Assembly: GCA_029261395.1 (NCBI GenBank)
Contig: JAJDBJ010000009.1
Coordinates: 1 to 50,772 of the forward strand
Source: Nitrospinaceae bacterium
GTDB lineage: Bacteria > Nitrospinota > Nitrospinia > Nitrospinales > Nitrospinaceae
Direction of reading: 5' to 3'
Length of the DNA: 50,772 nucleotides
The notes beneath the pieces were generated by a model that was not told where the DNA came from, made no database searches, and worked only from the letters and a program-made list of their open reading frames with translations. The position numbers were made by a program, and so were the translations under genes. Below, piece by piece: positions 8,251 to 15,019 of the stretch (position 1 is the stretch's first letter; every line of letters begins with the position of its first letter).

Positions 8251-8544
8251 TTAATTCAATTCATCGGTCATTTTTTTGATCGATTGAGTAAGCCCTTTCA
8301 CCATGTGATCCGCTCCTTTCTCCAGCTCTTCCCAGGAATGATCCAGTGCCCATTTCATTTCCTGCACCTTGTCGGCAAAATCCTTTCTCAAATCCATTAG
8401 GGCTTCCATTTTTTTTCTGACTGGCAAGGGAATTTCCGAATCTAAATAAGCTTGCTCAACCTTATTAAACGTCTTTATGATTGCATCATCGATTTCCCCA
8501 AGCTGAGCTTCCATTCTGGTTATCATTTCATATCTATCCTGCAC
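8251..8544 (-). CDS. Small coiled-coil protein, first gene of the sigma-54 run
   Basis: 97 residues, helical and charged, with SWEELEKGADHMVKGL near the end echoing the tails of the proteins at 7374 and 6817. The start is GTG 8544 with AAGGAGG 11 nt upstream; the next in-frame Met is residue 7. It is about 40 bp downstream of a -24/-12 sigma-54 promoter match, so it should be the lead gene. Function unknown; probably a cytoplasmic stress-response protein. Confidence 0.72.
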   Translation of the reverse strand: MQDRYEMITRMEAQLGEIDDAIIKTFNKVEQAYLDSEIPLPVRKKMEALMDLRKDFADKVQEMKWALDHSWEELEKGADHMVKGLTQSIKKMTDELN

Positions 8545-8584
8545 AACCGGGTCACCCTCCTTCTTGAGGCTCTCCCATTAGTTA

Positions 8585-8602
8585 GTGCAGTATCCATGCC
8601 AA
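8585..8602 (-). promoter_or_regulatory. Sigma-54 (-24/-12) promoter
   Basis: The minus strand reads TTGGCATGGATACTGCAC. It matches the consensus TGGCAC-N5-TTGC at the invariant GG and GC, with the exact 12-bp GG-to-GC offset. It points to the gene at 8251-8544. An NtrC-family activator gene lies immediately upstream (8774-10201) and a tandem repeat lies 60-115 bp upstream, where enhancer sites are expected. Confidence 0.75.
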
Positions 8603-8663
8603 CCTGGAGTCGCTCTCAAAGCCACTAAAATAGCAGGCTAATTTTATGCAATATCCGTAAGAT

Positions 8664-8699
8664 GGGGGATATAAACCATGGAGGGGGGGATATAAACCA
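8664..8699 (-). promoter_or_regulatory. Tandem 15-bp direct repeat, probable enhancer for the sigma-54 promoter
   Basis: GGGGGATATAAACCA occurs perfectly at 8664-8678 and 8685-8699, so the copies are 21 bp (two helical turns) apart and face the same side of the DNA. They lie about 60-115 bp upstream of the -24/-12 element, the usual position of bacterial enhancer-binding-protein sites. The activator encoded next door is the obvious ligand. The repeat is directly visible; the role is inferred. Confidence 0.6.
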
Positions 8700-8773
8700 A
8701 AGAGTGAAAACGCAGAATAAAAGCTTCCGGCGGGGAAAAGGGGGATGGCTGGAGAATTTCGGTGCGGAAAATT

Positions 8774-10201
8774 CTAATTGGCGGCTTTAAGATCGTATTT
8801 TTGTATTCGGTATCTGAGGGTTTCTCGTGTTGTTCCAATACTGCGGGCGGTTTCGGTTACATTAAAGTTATTCTGTTCGAGAGCAGACCGAATAATATGC
8901 TTGTCCATCTCCTCTAAAGACATACTTCCGTCCAAAGGAATCGTGACACGGTTGTTGCCGTTTACTTGGCGATAAGCTTCTTCAGAGGAGCGCTCTTCTG
9001 CGAGAGTTTCCTGAGTGGGCGAACAATAGTCTCTGAGCTGCAACCAACGCCGGGGAAGAGTCTCATCTGTTGAAAGCAACACACACCGTTCGATAACATT
9101 ACGCAACTCCCGGATGTTGCCCAGCCAATCGTAATTCATCAATTCCTTCCAGATGTCATCAGGAATCACAGTCACGCGTTTCCTGGATTTTTTATTGTAT
9201 TCAGCGATGATGTTGGGAACCAGTTCGACGAGATCATTCTTCCTGGCGCGCAGTGGGGGCAGGCTGAGACAGAAAACCGACAGGCGGTGGTAAAGGTCCT
9301 TGCGGAATTCATCTTTTTCGCAGGCTTTCTTCAAGTCGATACCCGATGCCGCTATAATTTGTGCGTCGAAAGGGATTTCCCGTTCTCCTCCGACCCTTCG
9401 AATTTTTTTATCCTCAATGGCCTTGAGCAATTTTGCCTGCAAATCCATCGGCATATCACCGATTTCATCCATGAACAGCGTGCCGCCATCTGCTTGTTCC
9501 ATATAGCCGTGGTGTCGACTCTTTGCACCCGTAAAGGCCCCTGCTTCGTGGCCAAACATCTCGGACTCCATCAGTTCCCTGGGAAGTCCGGCGCAATTCA
9601 TTTCCACAAGAGGCCCGCCCTTGCGCAAGTCGCTGGCATAGTGGAGGATTCGCGCCACAAGGCCTTTCCCAGTGCCGGTCTCACCGTTGATGACTATGGC
9701 GCTGATTTCTACATTTGTCAGTTCTCGTAGCATGGTTTTTAATTCCTGAACCGGTTCGCTACTTCCCAGATAAGCATTGATTTGATATTGCTTTTTGCTG
9801 GAGGAAGAATAATTTTCAAGCTGCTGGCTACATCGGGCGGCTCGATAAGCTCGTGCGACTAAAACATCCAGGCGTTTTTGTTCGAAAGGTTTTTGAAGAA
9901 AATCATAGGCCAGCTCGCCAACCCTGTCGAGGTCCGTCGGATCCGCATTTTCAACGATGAATATCCATTCAGAAAAATTAACATGGCTTTGCAGTTCTTC
10001 AAGATGATCCAGAATTTTTCCGTCGGACAATCCGAGATTGGCGAGGATGACATGCGGTGACCAGTCCCCATCGACAATCAATGCATTCACTTCAGCAATA
10101 CTGGATACCAGTTCCACCAACCAACCCCGTTCGCGGTAGTATTTACCCAATCCAGCTCCGTTTTCGGTATTGTGCTTTATAAGCAACATTTTTTTTGACA
10201 T
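8774..10201 (-). CDS. Sigma-54-dependent activator (NtrC family) with degenerate receiver domain
   Basis: 475 residues from ATG 10201 (AAGGA 9 nt upstream; the TTG at 10207 is less likely). Residues 1-125 form a receiver-like domain, but the phosphoacceptor position is Asn (ILANLGLSDG, Asn55) and the N-terminal acidic pair is missing; only the Lys in LQKPF remains. The AAA+ domain has Walker A GETGTGKG (about 173-180), GAFTGA (about 221-226) for sigma-54 contact, and a GTLFMDEIGD Walker B. A Fis-type helix-turn-helix ends the protein (about 430-475). It should act without ordinary phosphorylation or through another signal. Its likely target is the adjacent promoter at 8585. Confidence 0.93.
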   Translation of the reverse strand: MSKKMLLIKHNTENGAGLGKYYRERGWLVELVSSIAEVNALIVDGDWSPHVILANLGLSDGKILDHLEELQSHVNFSEWIFIVENADPTDLDRVGELAYDFLQKPFEQKRLDVLVARAYRAARCSQQLENYSSSSKKQYQINAYLGSSEPVQELKTMLRELTNVEISAIVINGETGTGKGLVARILHYASDLRKGGPLVEMNCAGLPRELMESEMFGHEAGAFTGAKSRHHGYMEQADGGTLFMDEIGDMPMDLQAKLLKAIEDKKIRRVGGEREIPFDAQIIAASGIDLKKACEKDEFRKDLYHRLSVFCLSLPPLRARKNDLVELVPNIIAEYNKKSRKRVTVIPDDIWKELMNYDWLGNIRELRNVIERCVLLSTDETLPRRWLQLRDYCSPTQETLAEERSSEEAYRQVNGNNRVTIPLDGSMSLEEMDKHIIRSALEQNNFNVTETARSIGTTRETLRYRIQKYDLKAAN

Positions 10202-10207
10202 GAGCAA

Positions 10208-10414
10208 TATTCCTTCAGTATTCCCGACACGCAGAATACATAAAATTGGGTTCCCTCGGGCTCAGGTCTATTCTCAACCTGACGAGGGGGGGGTGATAGG
10301 AACTCGATATTAAAACCTATTTTTTTGGGGAATCGCACTATTTAACTTGAGAATAACAATTTAATATTAGCTTATTCTCCTGAGGTTTTGTAATTCCCCC
10401 GCCGCAGGTGATTT
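10208..10414. other. Upstream region of the sigma-54 activator gene
   Basis: About 200 bp with G-runs and an AT-rich stretch; no gene seen. The stretch ATATTAAAACC near 10307 loosely resembles the enhancer repeat at 8664, which would fit autoregulation, but the match is poor. Confidence 0.3.
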
Positions 10415-10960
10415 CTATTTAAATGATGATTTGAACAAGTCGGCGATGGCTTGCTTGCCAGCGTCGTTGAGGAAACGGGTACCGGTGCCCGCGATGTGGC
10501 GTTTCTGGATTTTAGGATTGCCTTGTTGCCACTTGTCGCCGTTCCACCAGTGCCATTGCTTTTCCTCCTGATCGAACACATGCAAAGGTTTGTTGCACAG
10601 CTTGGCGAATTCCGCGCCCCAGCCGGTGCCGCCTTTCACGGTGCCGTCATCAAGAATCTTGCCGATGACAAACACTTCTTCGGCGCTGTTGATCTGGTGC
10701 CAGATGCATTGCAGAACTTTTTTCAACAGCGGCCCCTGCGTGTAGGACCGGTGCATCAGTTTGGAAACGTAGGACAGGCTGACGTCGCCATGCAACAATT
10801 CCTCATGAGTGAGGAAACGCAGACCACGCTTTCGGGCATCCTGGTGTCCCTCGAAGGTGAAGTTGACTTCATCCATCCCGGCCTTTTCCGCCGCCGCGCC
10901 GAATTCCGCCTCGGCTCCCTTGGCCCCACCGCTGAATAACGTACACTCTTCCGCTTTCAT
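10415..10960 (-). CDS. SLOG-superfamily-like nucleotide-binding protein
   Basis: 181 residues. The N-terminus (TLFSGGAKGAEAEF) and the later GGTGWGAEFAKLCNKPLHVFD look like the glycine-rich ligand loops of the SLOG Rossmann-like superfamily (DprA/LOG/YpsA), which bind nucleotides or nucleotide-derived signals. A C-terminal tail (about 140-181) contains WHWWNGDKWQQ and ends in the repeated GKQAIADLFKSSFK. A strong ribosome site (GAGGAGG) precedes ATG 10960. No partner gene is adjacent; upstream and divergent lies the Fur box region. The superfamily is assigned by motif only and no function can be given. The last 14 residues recur as orphan fragments at 3567 and 6059. Confidence 0.7.
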   Translation of the reverse strand: MKAEECTLFSGGAKGAEAEFGAAAEKAGMDEVNFTFEGHQDARKRGLRFLTHEELLHGDVSLSYVSKLMHRSYTQGPLLKKVLQCIWHQINSAEEVFVIGKILDDGTVKGGTGWGAEFAKLCNKPLHVFDQEEKQWHWWNGDKWQQGNPKIQKRHIAGTGTRFLNDAGKQAIADLFKSSFK

Positions 10961-11016
10961 GTCCGCCTCCTCATTGTTCCTGCCAAGTCTGCTGGTTGTA
11001 ACCCCTGAAGACCCTT

Positions 11017-11042
11017 ACCTTAAGTAAAAAAGCCCTTAAGGT
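11017..11042. promoter_or_regulatory. Inverted repeat upstream of the SLOG-like gene
   Basis: ACCTTAAG (11017-11024) and CTTAAGGT (11035-11042) are exact 8-bp inverted arms with a 10-bp spacer, 57 bp upstream of the start at 10960. Shape and place suit an operator for a dimeric regulator. Confidence 0.4.
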
Positions 11043-11149
11043 CAATAAAATTTGGATCCCTTAGCGCGCCAACATCCTTATAAGATATTGATTTCATTTG
11101 TTTTTTTCATTTAGTTTTTTAGGGGATTTATTTTTTTCTGAAAATTCGA

Positions 11150-11183
11150 TTGACGTTTAATTTTAATAATGATAATCATTATC
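11150..11183 (+). promoter_or_regulatory. Fur box overlapping a promoter
   Basis: AATAATGATAATCATTATC at 11165-11183 matches the classical 19-bp Fur box GATAATGATAATCATTATC at 18 of 19 positions. A -35-like TTGACG sits at 11150-11155, and the -10 would fall inside the box, so iron-bound Fur should block transcription to the right. The downstream products are the structured leader and the bacterioferritin-like gene. The palindrome could also affect the divergent SLOG-like gene. Confidence 0.85.
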
Positions 11184-11394
11184 ATAAATGAGCTTACAGC
11201 AGTTGATGTTGCAAGCTATTTGTCAGTCAGATTTCTCCCTTAGGATTCCCACCTGAGTTTTTTCAATTTCCTGAAAGAACTCAAAAAAGCTGTGCTTCTT
11301 TTCTACGACCCCCTTCTGTGGGGTCGTTGTACTCAAAGCCAGGGCAGGTTCAAGCGGGCTCCCACAGAGCCCGCATCCCTGCTCCCTGTTTTTT
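11184..11394 (+). ncRNA. Candidate Fur-controlled structured RNA or leader
   Basis: Between the Fur box and a terminator there is about 200 nt without a convincing gene but with three strong stem-loops: 11254-11265/11272-11283 (12 bp with one G-T pair), 11305-11312/11320-11327 (8 bp), and the terminator stem at 11341-11387. Two readings fit: an iron-repressed small RNA comparable in logic to RyhB, or a long attenuated leader of the gene at 11438. A 22-codon frame (11188-11256) could be a leader peptide but lacks a ribosome site. Confidence 0.45.
11341..11394 (+). terminator. Intrinsic terminator upstream of the bacterioferritin-like gene
   Basis: A perfect 8-bp stem GCGGGCTC/GAGCCCGC (11354-11361/11367-11374, 5-nt loop) is extended by CAGG/CCTG and AGGG/CCCT outer pairs and followed after one base by TTTTTT (11389-11394). 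It lies 44 bp before the next ATG, so it either ends a small RNA or attenuates the gene. Confidence 0.65.
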
Positions 11395-11437
11395 ACGAGC
11401 TGATCCCGAAATAGATTAACCTCATAGGAGAATATTT

Positions 11438-11980
11438 ATGAAGAGTACTCATCAGGTTTTTAAAGGATTATCCAACGTTTTAACTGCGCTACTATCTGGA
11501 AACAACATGTATTTTCTTCACTACCGGATGCAGGAATATTGGGGTTACCAGAGATTGGCCTCCAAAGCGCGAGAGTCTTCCATGGCCGCTTTGAAAAACT
11601 CCTTCCAAGTGATGGAGCGAATCTTATTTCTGGAAAATCACCCTAATATTGTCCATTACGATGAAATTAAGTCCGGACACACTTGCGAAGAACAGTTGAG
11701 CAATCAATACAAAATTGAAATTGATTTTTCCGGACTTTTGCGGGAAACCATTGCTTTGTGCATTGCTCAAAAGGATTTCACTTCTAAAGAACTTCTAGAT
11801 AAAATTTTTCAATCCAACAAGAAACAAATCGAATGGCTGGAAACTCAATTCCGCAAAATGAGTGAGTCAGGCACGCAAGAATATTTGTCCGACCAATTGG
11901 AATTTCCGTTTCGCCGGACGGACAACTTTCGTCATCGGAGTCCTGCGAGAGCTGCGTGCACGGCCAGGCTTGCCGGATAA
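11438..11980 (+). CDS. Bacterioferritin homologue lacking the ferroxidase and haem ligands
   Basis: 180 residues; residues 1-155 align without gaps to bacterioferritin (shared NMYFLHYRM, MERILFLENHPN, LLRETIA and IEWLETQ), and numbering agrees with E. coli Bfr. At the ligand positions I read Leu18, Ala51, Asn54, Glu94, Asn127 and Gln130 in place of Glu18, Glu51, His54, Glu94, Glu127 and His130; haem ligand Met52 is Leu. Five of six iron ligands are gone while the fold residues remain, so it is probably a non-catalytic subunit or structural paralogue and not a random pseudogene. The last 25 residues (Arg/Ala-rich) are extra and may reflect a late frameshift. Ribosome site TAGGAG before ATG 11438. 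It lies downstream of the Fur box and a terminator. Confidence 0.82.
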   Translation: MKSTHQVFKGLSNVLTALLSGNNMYFLHYRMQEYWGYQRLASKARESSMAALKNSFQVMERILFLENHPNIVHYDEIKSGHTCEEQLSNQYKIEIDFSGLLRETIALCIAQKDFTSKELLDKIFQSNKKQIEWLETQFRKMSESGTQEYLSDQLEFPFRRTDNFRHRSPARAACTARLAG

Positions 11981-12003
11981 CCAACGTTTTAATTCTAAAT
12001 ATC

Positions 12004-12339
12004 CTATTTTTCCGTACAGGGGACACAGCGGGTGGCCTCGGGCATGAGGAGTATGCGGCCGGGCGGGATGGGATGGTCGCAACCCAGACAAATACCGAAA
12101 TCGGGTTGATCCACTTTGCCGAGCGCGTTTTCCAAGCGCGACAGTTTGTGCCGCGCGGCGTTGAGCGAGGCTTCGCTGACGGCGCGATCATTCAGCGCTT
12201 CCATACGCGAAAGGCGACCGATGGCGTTGTCGGGCGCGACCGGTTTCGAGGTTTCCGCCAGGCTGGCGATCAGTGTCTTTTGTGCCTCGATGGCTTCTTC
12301 CATGATTCGCTTCAGCGCTTGTCGTTCTGCTGGGTTCAT
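12004..12339 (-). CDS. DksA/TraR-type C4 zinc finger protein
   Basis: 111 residues: an N-terminal helical hairpin (about 5-75) followed by a four-cysteine zinc finger (CLGC and CVPC, about 84-108). Members bind RNA polymerase through the secondary channel and modulate transcription with or without ppGpp; this short version is closer to the TraR/YbiI-like group than to full DksA (about 150). It starts 15 bp after the HupE-like gene on the same strand, so they are likely co-transcribed. It converges with the gene at 11438-11980. Confidence 0.85.
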   Translation of the reverse strand: MNPAERQALKRIMEEAIEAQKTLIASLAETSKPVAPDNAIGRLSRMEALNDRAVSEASLNAARHKLSRLENALGKVDQPDFGICLGCDHPIPPGRILLMPEATRCVPCTEK

Positions 12340-12354
12340 GATTGTATTTTATCT

Positions 12355-13188
12355 TTAAGGGGTGGTTTTATCGGGAAACAAATCGGACGCCCCTTGTTCA
12401 GAGGAAATCCCATATTCACTGCCGGGTGGAGGTGTAGCGGGCGCGGCCATATCTTCATGGGCATGAGCGTGGTTGTCCTGCGGGAAACCGAACTCGTCGG
12501 GGTTCACCGTGTGTTGATAGCCGTGCATCTGCATCAGGAACAACAGAGCCCCTGCCACGATCAATCCATTATTGGAGACCTGGCTGAATTGAAGAAACTT
12601 TTGTGTCCGGCGAAACTTGAACAGCAGGACCACCATGATGCACAAAGCCGCCACCTGTCCCAGCTCGATCCCCACATTGAAAGAAAGAATCCGCCAGATC
12701 AACCCGTCTTCGCCCAACGGGAGTTGTTGCAGGTGCGTGGATAACCCGAATCCGTGAATGAACCCGAACAGGAAAACCGCGAGCAGAAGGTTCGGAGATT
12801 TTTCGAAATACTTGCGGAAGCCTCCGGTGTTTTCAAATCCGATATAACACACGCTGAGCGCGATCACCGCGTCGATCAAATAATAATTGGCAGTGATGCC
12901 CATGAGGGTGGCGGAGATCAGGGTGATACTATGGCCTACGGTAAACGCGGTGATGTATTTGACCACGTCCTTGAATGTGGTCAGGAAAAATACGATGCCG
13001 AGGACGAACAGCAGGTGATCGTACCCCGTCAACATATGAGTCGCGCCCAGCCACAGGTATTGCAGATAGCCACCATCCAGCATGGCCTGCTGATCGGCCT
13101 TCGACATACCATGGGCCAGTACTTCCTGCGCGACCAGTAACAGGCCGCCCGCCCCTCCGAGTTTGATTAACGTTTTCGGATTCATCAT
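12355..13188 (-). CDS. HupE/UreJ-2 family membrane permease
   Basis: 277 residues. A signal-like first segment (about 9-25) is followed by about six membrane helices. The motifs HMLTGYDHLLF and FGFIHGFGLS are characteristic of HupE/UreJ_2 proteins, which move nickel or cobalt for hydrogenase and urease. The C-terminal tail is hydrophilic and includes DNHAHAHED, a metal-binding-like His run. Met1 or Met2 could be the start. No hydrogenase or urease gene is nearby. It leads the DksA-type gene. Confidence 0.88.
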   Translation of the reverse strand: MMNPKTLIKLGGAGGLLLVAQEVLAHGMSKADQQAMLDGGYLQYLWLGATHMLTGYDHLLFVLGIVFFLTTFKDVVKYITAFTVGHSITLISATLMGITANYYLIDAVIALSVCYIGFENTGGFRKYFEKSPNLLLAVFLFGFIHGFGLSTHLQQLPLGEDGLIWRILSFNVGIELGQVAALCIMVVLLFKFRRTQKFLQFSQVSNNGLIVAGALLFLMQMHGYQHTVNPDEFGFPQDNHAHAHEDMAAPATPPPGSEYGISSEQGASDLFPDKTTP

Positions 13189-13337
13189 GTTCCAGTCGTT
13201 GGTTTCATTAATATCAGTGTAAAGCTATCAGGCAGGAATGCCAGTTATTTGAAGTACGATGAATTGAAAGGAGTTGAATTGGGGGTGATTAAGAAAGTTA
13301 TGACGATGCACTAGAGTTGCCGCGTATTTATTTTTGG

Positions 13338-13898
13338 CTAGCGCACATCATGGCTTTTGAGGAGTTTCACGATATCACCCAGATCCTCATTCTCCGCGAT
13401 AAACAGCGGCGTGTACCCGTTTTTTTCTTCGGGGCTGGGTTGGGCGCCTTTTGCCAGAAGCACCTGAACCGTCTCGCTGTGTTTTTGGGATACGGCCAGA
13501 TGCAAGGCCGTCATTCCGCCCGCATTTTCTTTGATCTCCGCGTCCGCCTTGTGATCCATCAATGCCGCCACGGCAGATGCCTGCCCCGCATACGCCGCCA
13601 TATGCAAAGCGGTTCGCCCTTCTTTATCGCGCAAATTGATCGGCGCTCCTTTTTCCACCAACAGGGGAATCACCTGATCCGCTCCCAGATAACCGGCAAA
13701 GTGTAAAGCCGACATGCCGTCCTGGCCGGCTTCTTCCGGGTTGGCTCCCAGTATCACGAATACTCGCGTCAGCAATGAGCTGTTCTGCTGGGCCGCGATC
13801 TGCAGAGTGAGGACTCCCGCTTCGCTTTTCGAAAGAGAGAGCCAGACCACAATGTACAGGCCGATCACAAGGCCAAAAATTTTGTAAAATTTTTTCAT
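13338..13898 (-). CDS. Exported or anchored ankyrin repeat protein
   Basis: 186 residues from ATG 13898; the longer frame would need a TTG at 13931. A single hydrophobic segment (about 6-22) acts as signal peptide or anchor, then about four ankyrin repeats follow (DGMSALHFAGYLGA, EGRTALHMAAYAGQ, GGMTALHLAVSQKH, NGYTPLFIAENE). The domain should lie in the periplasm and bind proteins. It is monocistronic by context. Partner unknown. Confidence 0.85.
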   Translation of the reverse strand: MKKFYKIFGLVIGLYIVVWLSLSKSEAGVLTLQIAAQQNSSLLTRVFVILGANPEEAGQDGMSALHFAGYLGADQVIPLLVEKGAPINLRDKEGRTALHMAAYAGQASAVAALMDHKADAEIKENAGGMTALHLAVSQKHSETVQVLLAKGAQPSPEEKNGYTPLFIAENEDLGDIVKLLKSHDVR

Positions 13899-14102
13899 GT
13901 TAAGCGCAGACAAAAATGAGAGGTTGTGCAAGTGGTCGGATTATTTCAAAATAAACCCAGTCTCTGGGACTGATTGATTGTGCCATCAATCCTACCCCTT
14001 TTCAAATTGGAAACAGATTTGCGGAATATTTTCAGGAAACCGACGGTCTTTATGGTGTAGGCTATAATCAATTCAATTAATCCGGTTATAAAGGAGAGCC
14101 CC

Positions 14103-14573
14103 ATGTTTTTTCGTCGATGGATGGTCCCAGGTGTTGTGCTGATTATGATGGTGGTATTAAACGGTTGCGCGATGTTCTCGAAAGAAGTGAAATTGGAGGA
14201 CGTCCCACCGGCGGCGCAGGCCGTGATGCAGTCCCACACTTCCGGCGGCACGATTGAAGAAATCACCTGCGAAAAGGAAGAAGGCAAGCATTTCTATAAA
14301 GTGGAGTATAAAAAAGACGGCCGGGAATTTGAACTCCAGGTCGACGATGATGGCAATGTCCTGGAAATTGAGGAATCCATGAAAATGGAAGATTTGCCTC
14401 CGGCGGTTCAGGAAACGGTAAAGACCGAAAGCGCAGGCGGTAAAATCAAGGAGCTGGTGCTGGAAACCGAGAAAGGTAAAACCTTTTACGAAGTGGAATT
14501 TGAAAAAGACGGGAAGGAACACGAAGTCAAAATCAAGGAAGACGGCTCGGTTCTGGAACGCGAGATAGAATAA
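14103..14573 (+). CDS. Lipoprotein with two PepSY-like repeats
   Basis: 156 residues. The signal ends in a lipobox (VLNGC, Cys near 22), so it should be a lipid-anchored periplasmic protein. Two tandem repeats of about 65 residues follow, each of the form DVPPAAQ/DLPPAVQ ... GGxI-E ... F/Y-Y-VE-KDG-E-E, typical of PepSY-like (PF11396) domains. Ribosome site AAAGGAGAGCC before ATG. A strong terminator follows at 14585. Role unknown; PepSY-like proteins often bind or inhibit other envelope proteins. Confidence 0.85.
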   Translation: MFFRRWMVPGVVLIMMVVLNGCAMFSKEVKLEDVPPAAQAVMQSHTSGGTIEEITCEKEEGKHFYKVEYKKDGREFELQVDDDGNVLEIEESMKMEDLPPAVQETVKTESAGGKIKELVLETEKGKTFYEVEFEKDGKEHEVKIKEDGSVLEREIE

Positions 14574-14584
14574 ACTTTTAACCG

Positions 14585-14623
14585 GCAGGGGAGTGCGTGC
14601 TCCCTCCCCTGCTTTATTTCTTT
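14585..14623 (+). terminator. Intrinsic terminator after the PepSY-like lipoprotein gene
   Basis: GCAGGGGAG (14585-14593) pairs with CTCCCCTGC (14604-14612), a perfect 9-bp stem with a 10-nt loop, followed by a T-rich tract. The hairpin lies just before the end of the convergent TPR lipoprotein gene. Confidence 0.8.
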
Positions 14624-14982
14624 TGCGTGCCCACGGTTGCGTTTAACAGCGGGGATTCCAGAATTTTGGGATCGCCATAAGAATGTTTAATGGCGAGCTT
14701 GAAGTCTTCACGCGCCTTGTCCTTATCACCCAGCTTCAGCCGGGTGAGCGCCAGGTTGAAATGGATCTCCCCCGCCGTGTGATCCGCCGTACGCGCCTGC
14801 ACGAAGGCGATGACCGCCTCTTTGTAGTCCCCCTCGCGGTAATGGTCGATACCTCGGTCATTATACATCTTCGCCGAAGGCTCGGCGCCAACCGGCAAAA
14901 TCAGCGGAAACTCCGTATCTTTATTCTTTTCACAACTGACAACGCCGCAGATCAGTATTAATATAATGAGTAGTTTTTTCAT
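14614..14982 (-). CDS. TPR lipoprotein
   Basis: 122 residues from ATG 14982 (MKKLL), which begins a signal peptide ending in a lipobox (GVVSC, Cys near 17). Two or more tetratricopeptide repeats follow (about 45-110, with NDRGIDHYREGDYKEAVIAF and IHFNLALTRLKLGDKDKA). Upstream in-frame starts would bury the signal peptide. It is divergent from the VOC gene with a 37-bp gap. A protein-protein interaction role in the periplasm is likely; the partner is unknown. Confidence 0.82.
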   Translation of the reverse strand: MKKLLIILILICGVVSCEKNKDTEFPLILPVGAEPSAKMYNDRGIDHYREGDYKEAVIAFVQARTADHTAGEIHFNLALTRLKLGDKDKAREDFKLAIKHSYGDPKILESPLLNATVGTQKK

Positions 14983-15019
14983 GGGTGCCGCGTGGATTCG
15001 ATAAAGGAGGTATCTTAAC

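Larger units (their letters stand above)
10961..11437. other. Regulatory intergenic region with Fur box and structured leader
   Basis: About 480 bp between divergent genes. It contains an inverted repeat near the SLOG-like gene, a Fur box with an overlapping promoter, three hairpins and an intrinsic terminator (listed separately). No protein gene is evident except a possible 22-codon frame at 11188-11256 without a ribosome site. Confidence 0.7.

Noticed and set aside
8664-8699. Two 15-bp direct repeats considered as a minimal CRISPR array
   Set aside because: Only two copies, a 6-bp gap and no cas genes; position relative to the sigma-54 promoter explains them better.
11188-11256. 22-codon frame directly after the Fur box
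   Set aside because: Starts at the edge of the box with no ribosome site; kept only as a remote leader-peptide possibility.
11956-12744. 262-codon plus frame opposite the zinc finger and HupE-like genes
   Set aside because: Antisense shadow of two well-supported genes; low-complexity composition without domains.
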